Shown in pieces: positions 22,320-22,456 of a stretch of DNA of 22,456 nucleotides. Made by a program: the position numbers and the translations under genes. The stretch is from CAZNMF01 sp035547155 (GTDB lineage: Bacteria; Acidobacteriota; Vicinamibacteria; Vicinamibacterales; SCN-69-37). The notes below the pieces were generated by a model, which ran no database searches, was not told where the DNA came from, and saw only the letters and a list, made by a program, of their open reading frames with translations. Location: assembly GCA_035547155.1 (NCBI GenBank), contig DASZVJ010000254.1, positions 1-22,456 of the forward strand. The letters are read 5' to 3'. Position 1 is the stretch's first letter; every line of letters starts with the position of its first letter.

Positions 22320-22456
22320 ATGAGCGCCTGGAAGACCAAGCAGTGGTTCACGAGCCCGTGGAACTGGCTCCCGGAAGTGCGGAAGCCGTTCAATTTCCCG
22401 AAGAAGATCAAGTTCCATGACGTCACGCTGCGCGACGGCGAGCAGCAGACGAAGGT
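22320..22456 (+). CDS. LeuA/HMGL-family acyltransferase or lyase, N-terminal fragment (cut by window edge)
   Basis: The first 45 codons are visible, starting MSAWKTKQWFTSPWNWLPEV. HDVTLRDGEQQTK is the signature entry of the DRE-TIM barrel family that includes isopropylmalate and homocitrate synthases and HMG-CoA lyase; the R and D of LRDGEQ are catalytic and metal-binding residues. The leader of about 30 residues with three tryptophans before the barrel is unusual. Which member it is cannot be decided from this fragment. The ATG has TTGGAGGA with good spacing. It follows the SDR gene by 66 bp, with the heptamer repeat in between. Confidence 0.8.
   Translation, partial: MSAWKTKQWFTSPWNWLPEVRKPFNFPKKIKFHDVTLRDGEQQTK

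Overview
The window reads as high-GC bacterial chromosome from a soil or environmental organism. The gene mix (exported DUF2911 protein, large PIG-L deacetylase beside a sodium:solute symporter, exported SUMF1 protein, secreted esterase, cbb3 oxidase genes in an unusual order) suggests an acidobacterium of the Vicinamibacteria type. That placement is an inference from gene content; no rRNA or tRNA is present to confirm it. Nothing looks like a phage, plasmid, integron or CRISPR locus.

Layout. (1) 1-3014, minus strand: cbb3-type cytochrome oxidase genes in the order ccoI-ccoS-ccoN, with overlapping reading frames; ccoN runs off the left edge. (2) 3140-3608, minus: a coiled-coil protein with a C-terminal membrane anchor, split by an apparent one-base frameshift. 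(3) 3785-7393, minus: a two-gene assimilatory nitrate reductase, made of a molybdopterin catalytic subunit and an FAD/NAD(P)H subunit with a [2Fe-2S] BFD domain. (4) 7394-7862: an intergenic stretch with four perfect hairpins, then a 62-residue two-helix membrane protein on the plus strand. (5) 7944-8724, minus: a PilZ protein and a small PilZ-like partner. (6) 9161-9739, plus: a YciE/YciF-type ferritin-like protein. (7) 9780-10562, minus: an exported protein of uncertain family, divergent from an AEC-family permease (10616-11536, plus). (8) 11671-13421, minus: a secreted alpha/beta hydrolase followed 2 nt later by an exported SUMF1-fold protein. (9) 13832-18852, plus: an exported DUF2911 protein, then a tightly packed trio of PIG-L deacetylase, 49-residue membrane protein and SSS-family symporter. 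(10) 18959-19858, plus: an exported TPR-like protein. (11) 20087-21349, plus: one polypeptide carrying two complete TetR regulators in tandem, followed by an SDR dehydrogenase and the start of a LeuA/HMGL-family enzyme.

How the genes relate. The left third concerns electron transfer: a high-affinity oxidase with its copper-ATPase, and nitrate reduction. The PIG-L, small membrane protein and symporter genes are nearly or actually overlapping and probably act together, for instance deacetylating an amino-sugar compound outside the cytoplasm and importing the product. The double TetR protein sits directly upstream of the SDR gene and may control it.

The intergenic DNA is unusually structured. 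There are five copies of a REP-like hairpin with a GTAG foot at three loci, and one pair shows a compensatory base change in the stem. There are also three different 7-8 bp tandem repeats; one heptamer recurs 7.9 kb away in opposite orientation. These elements and the tandem TetR fusion are the most noteworthy observations.
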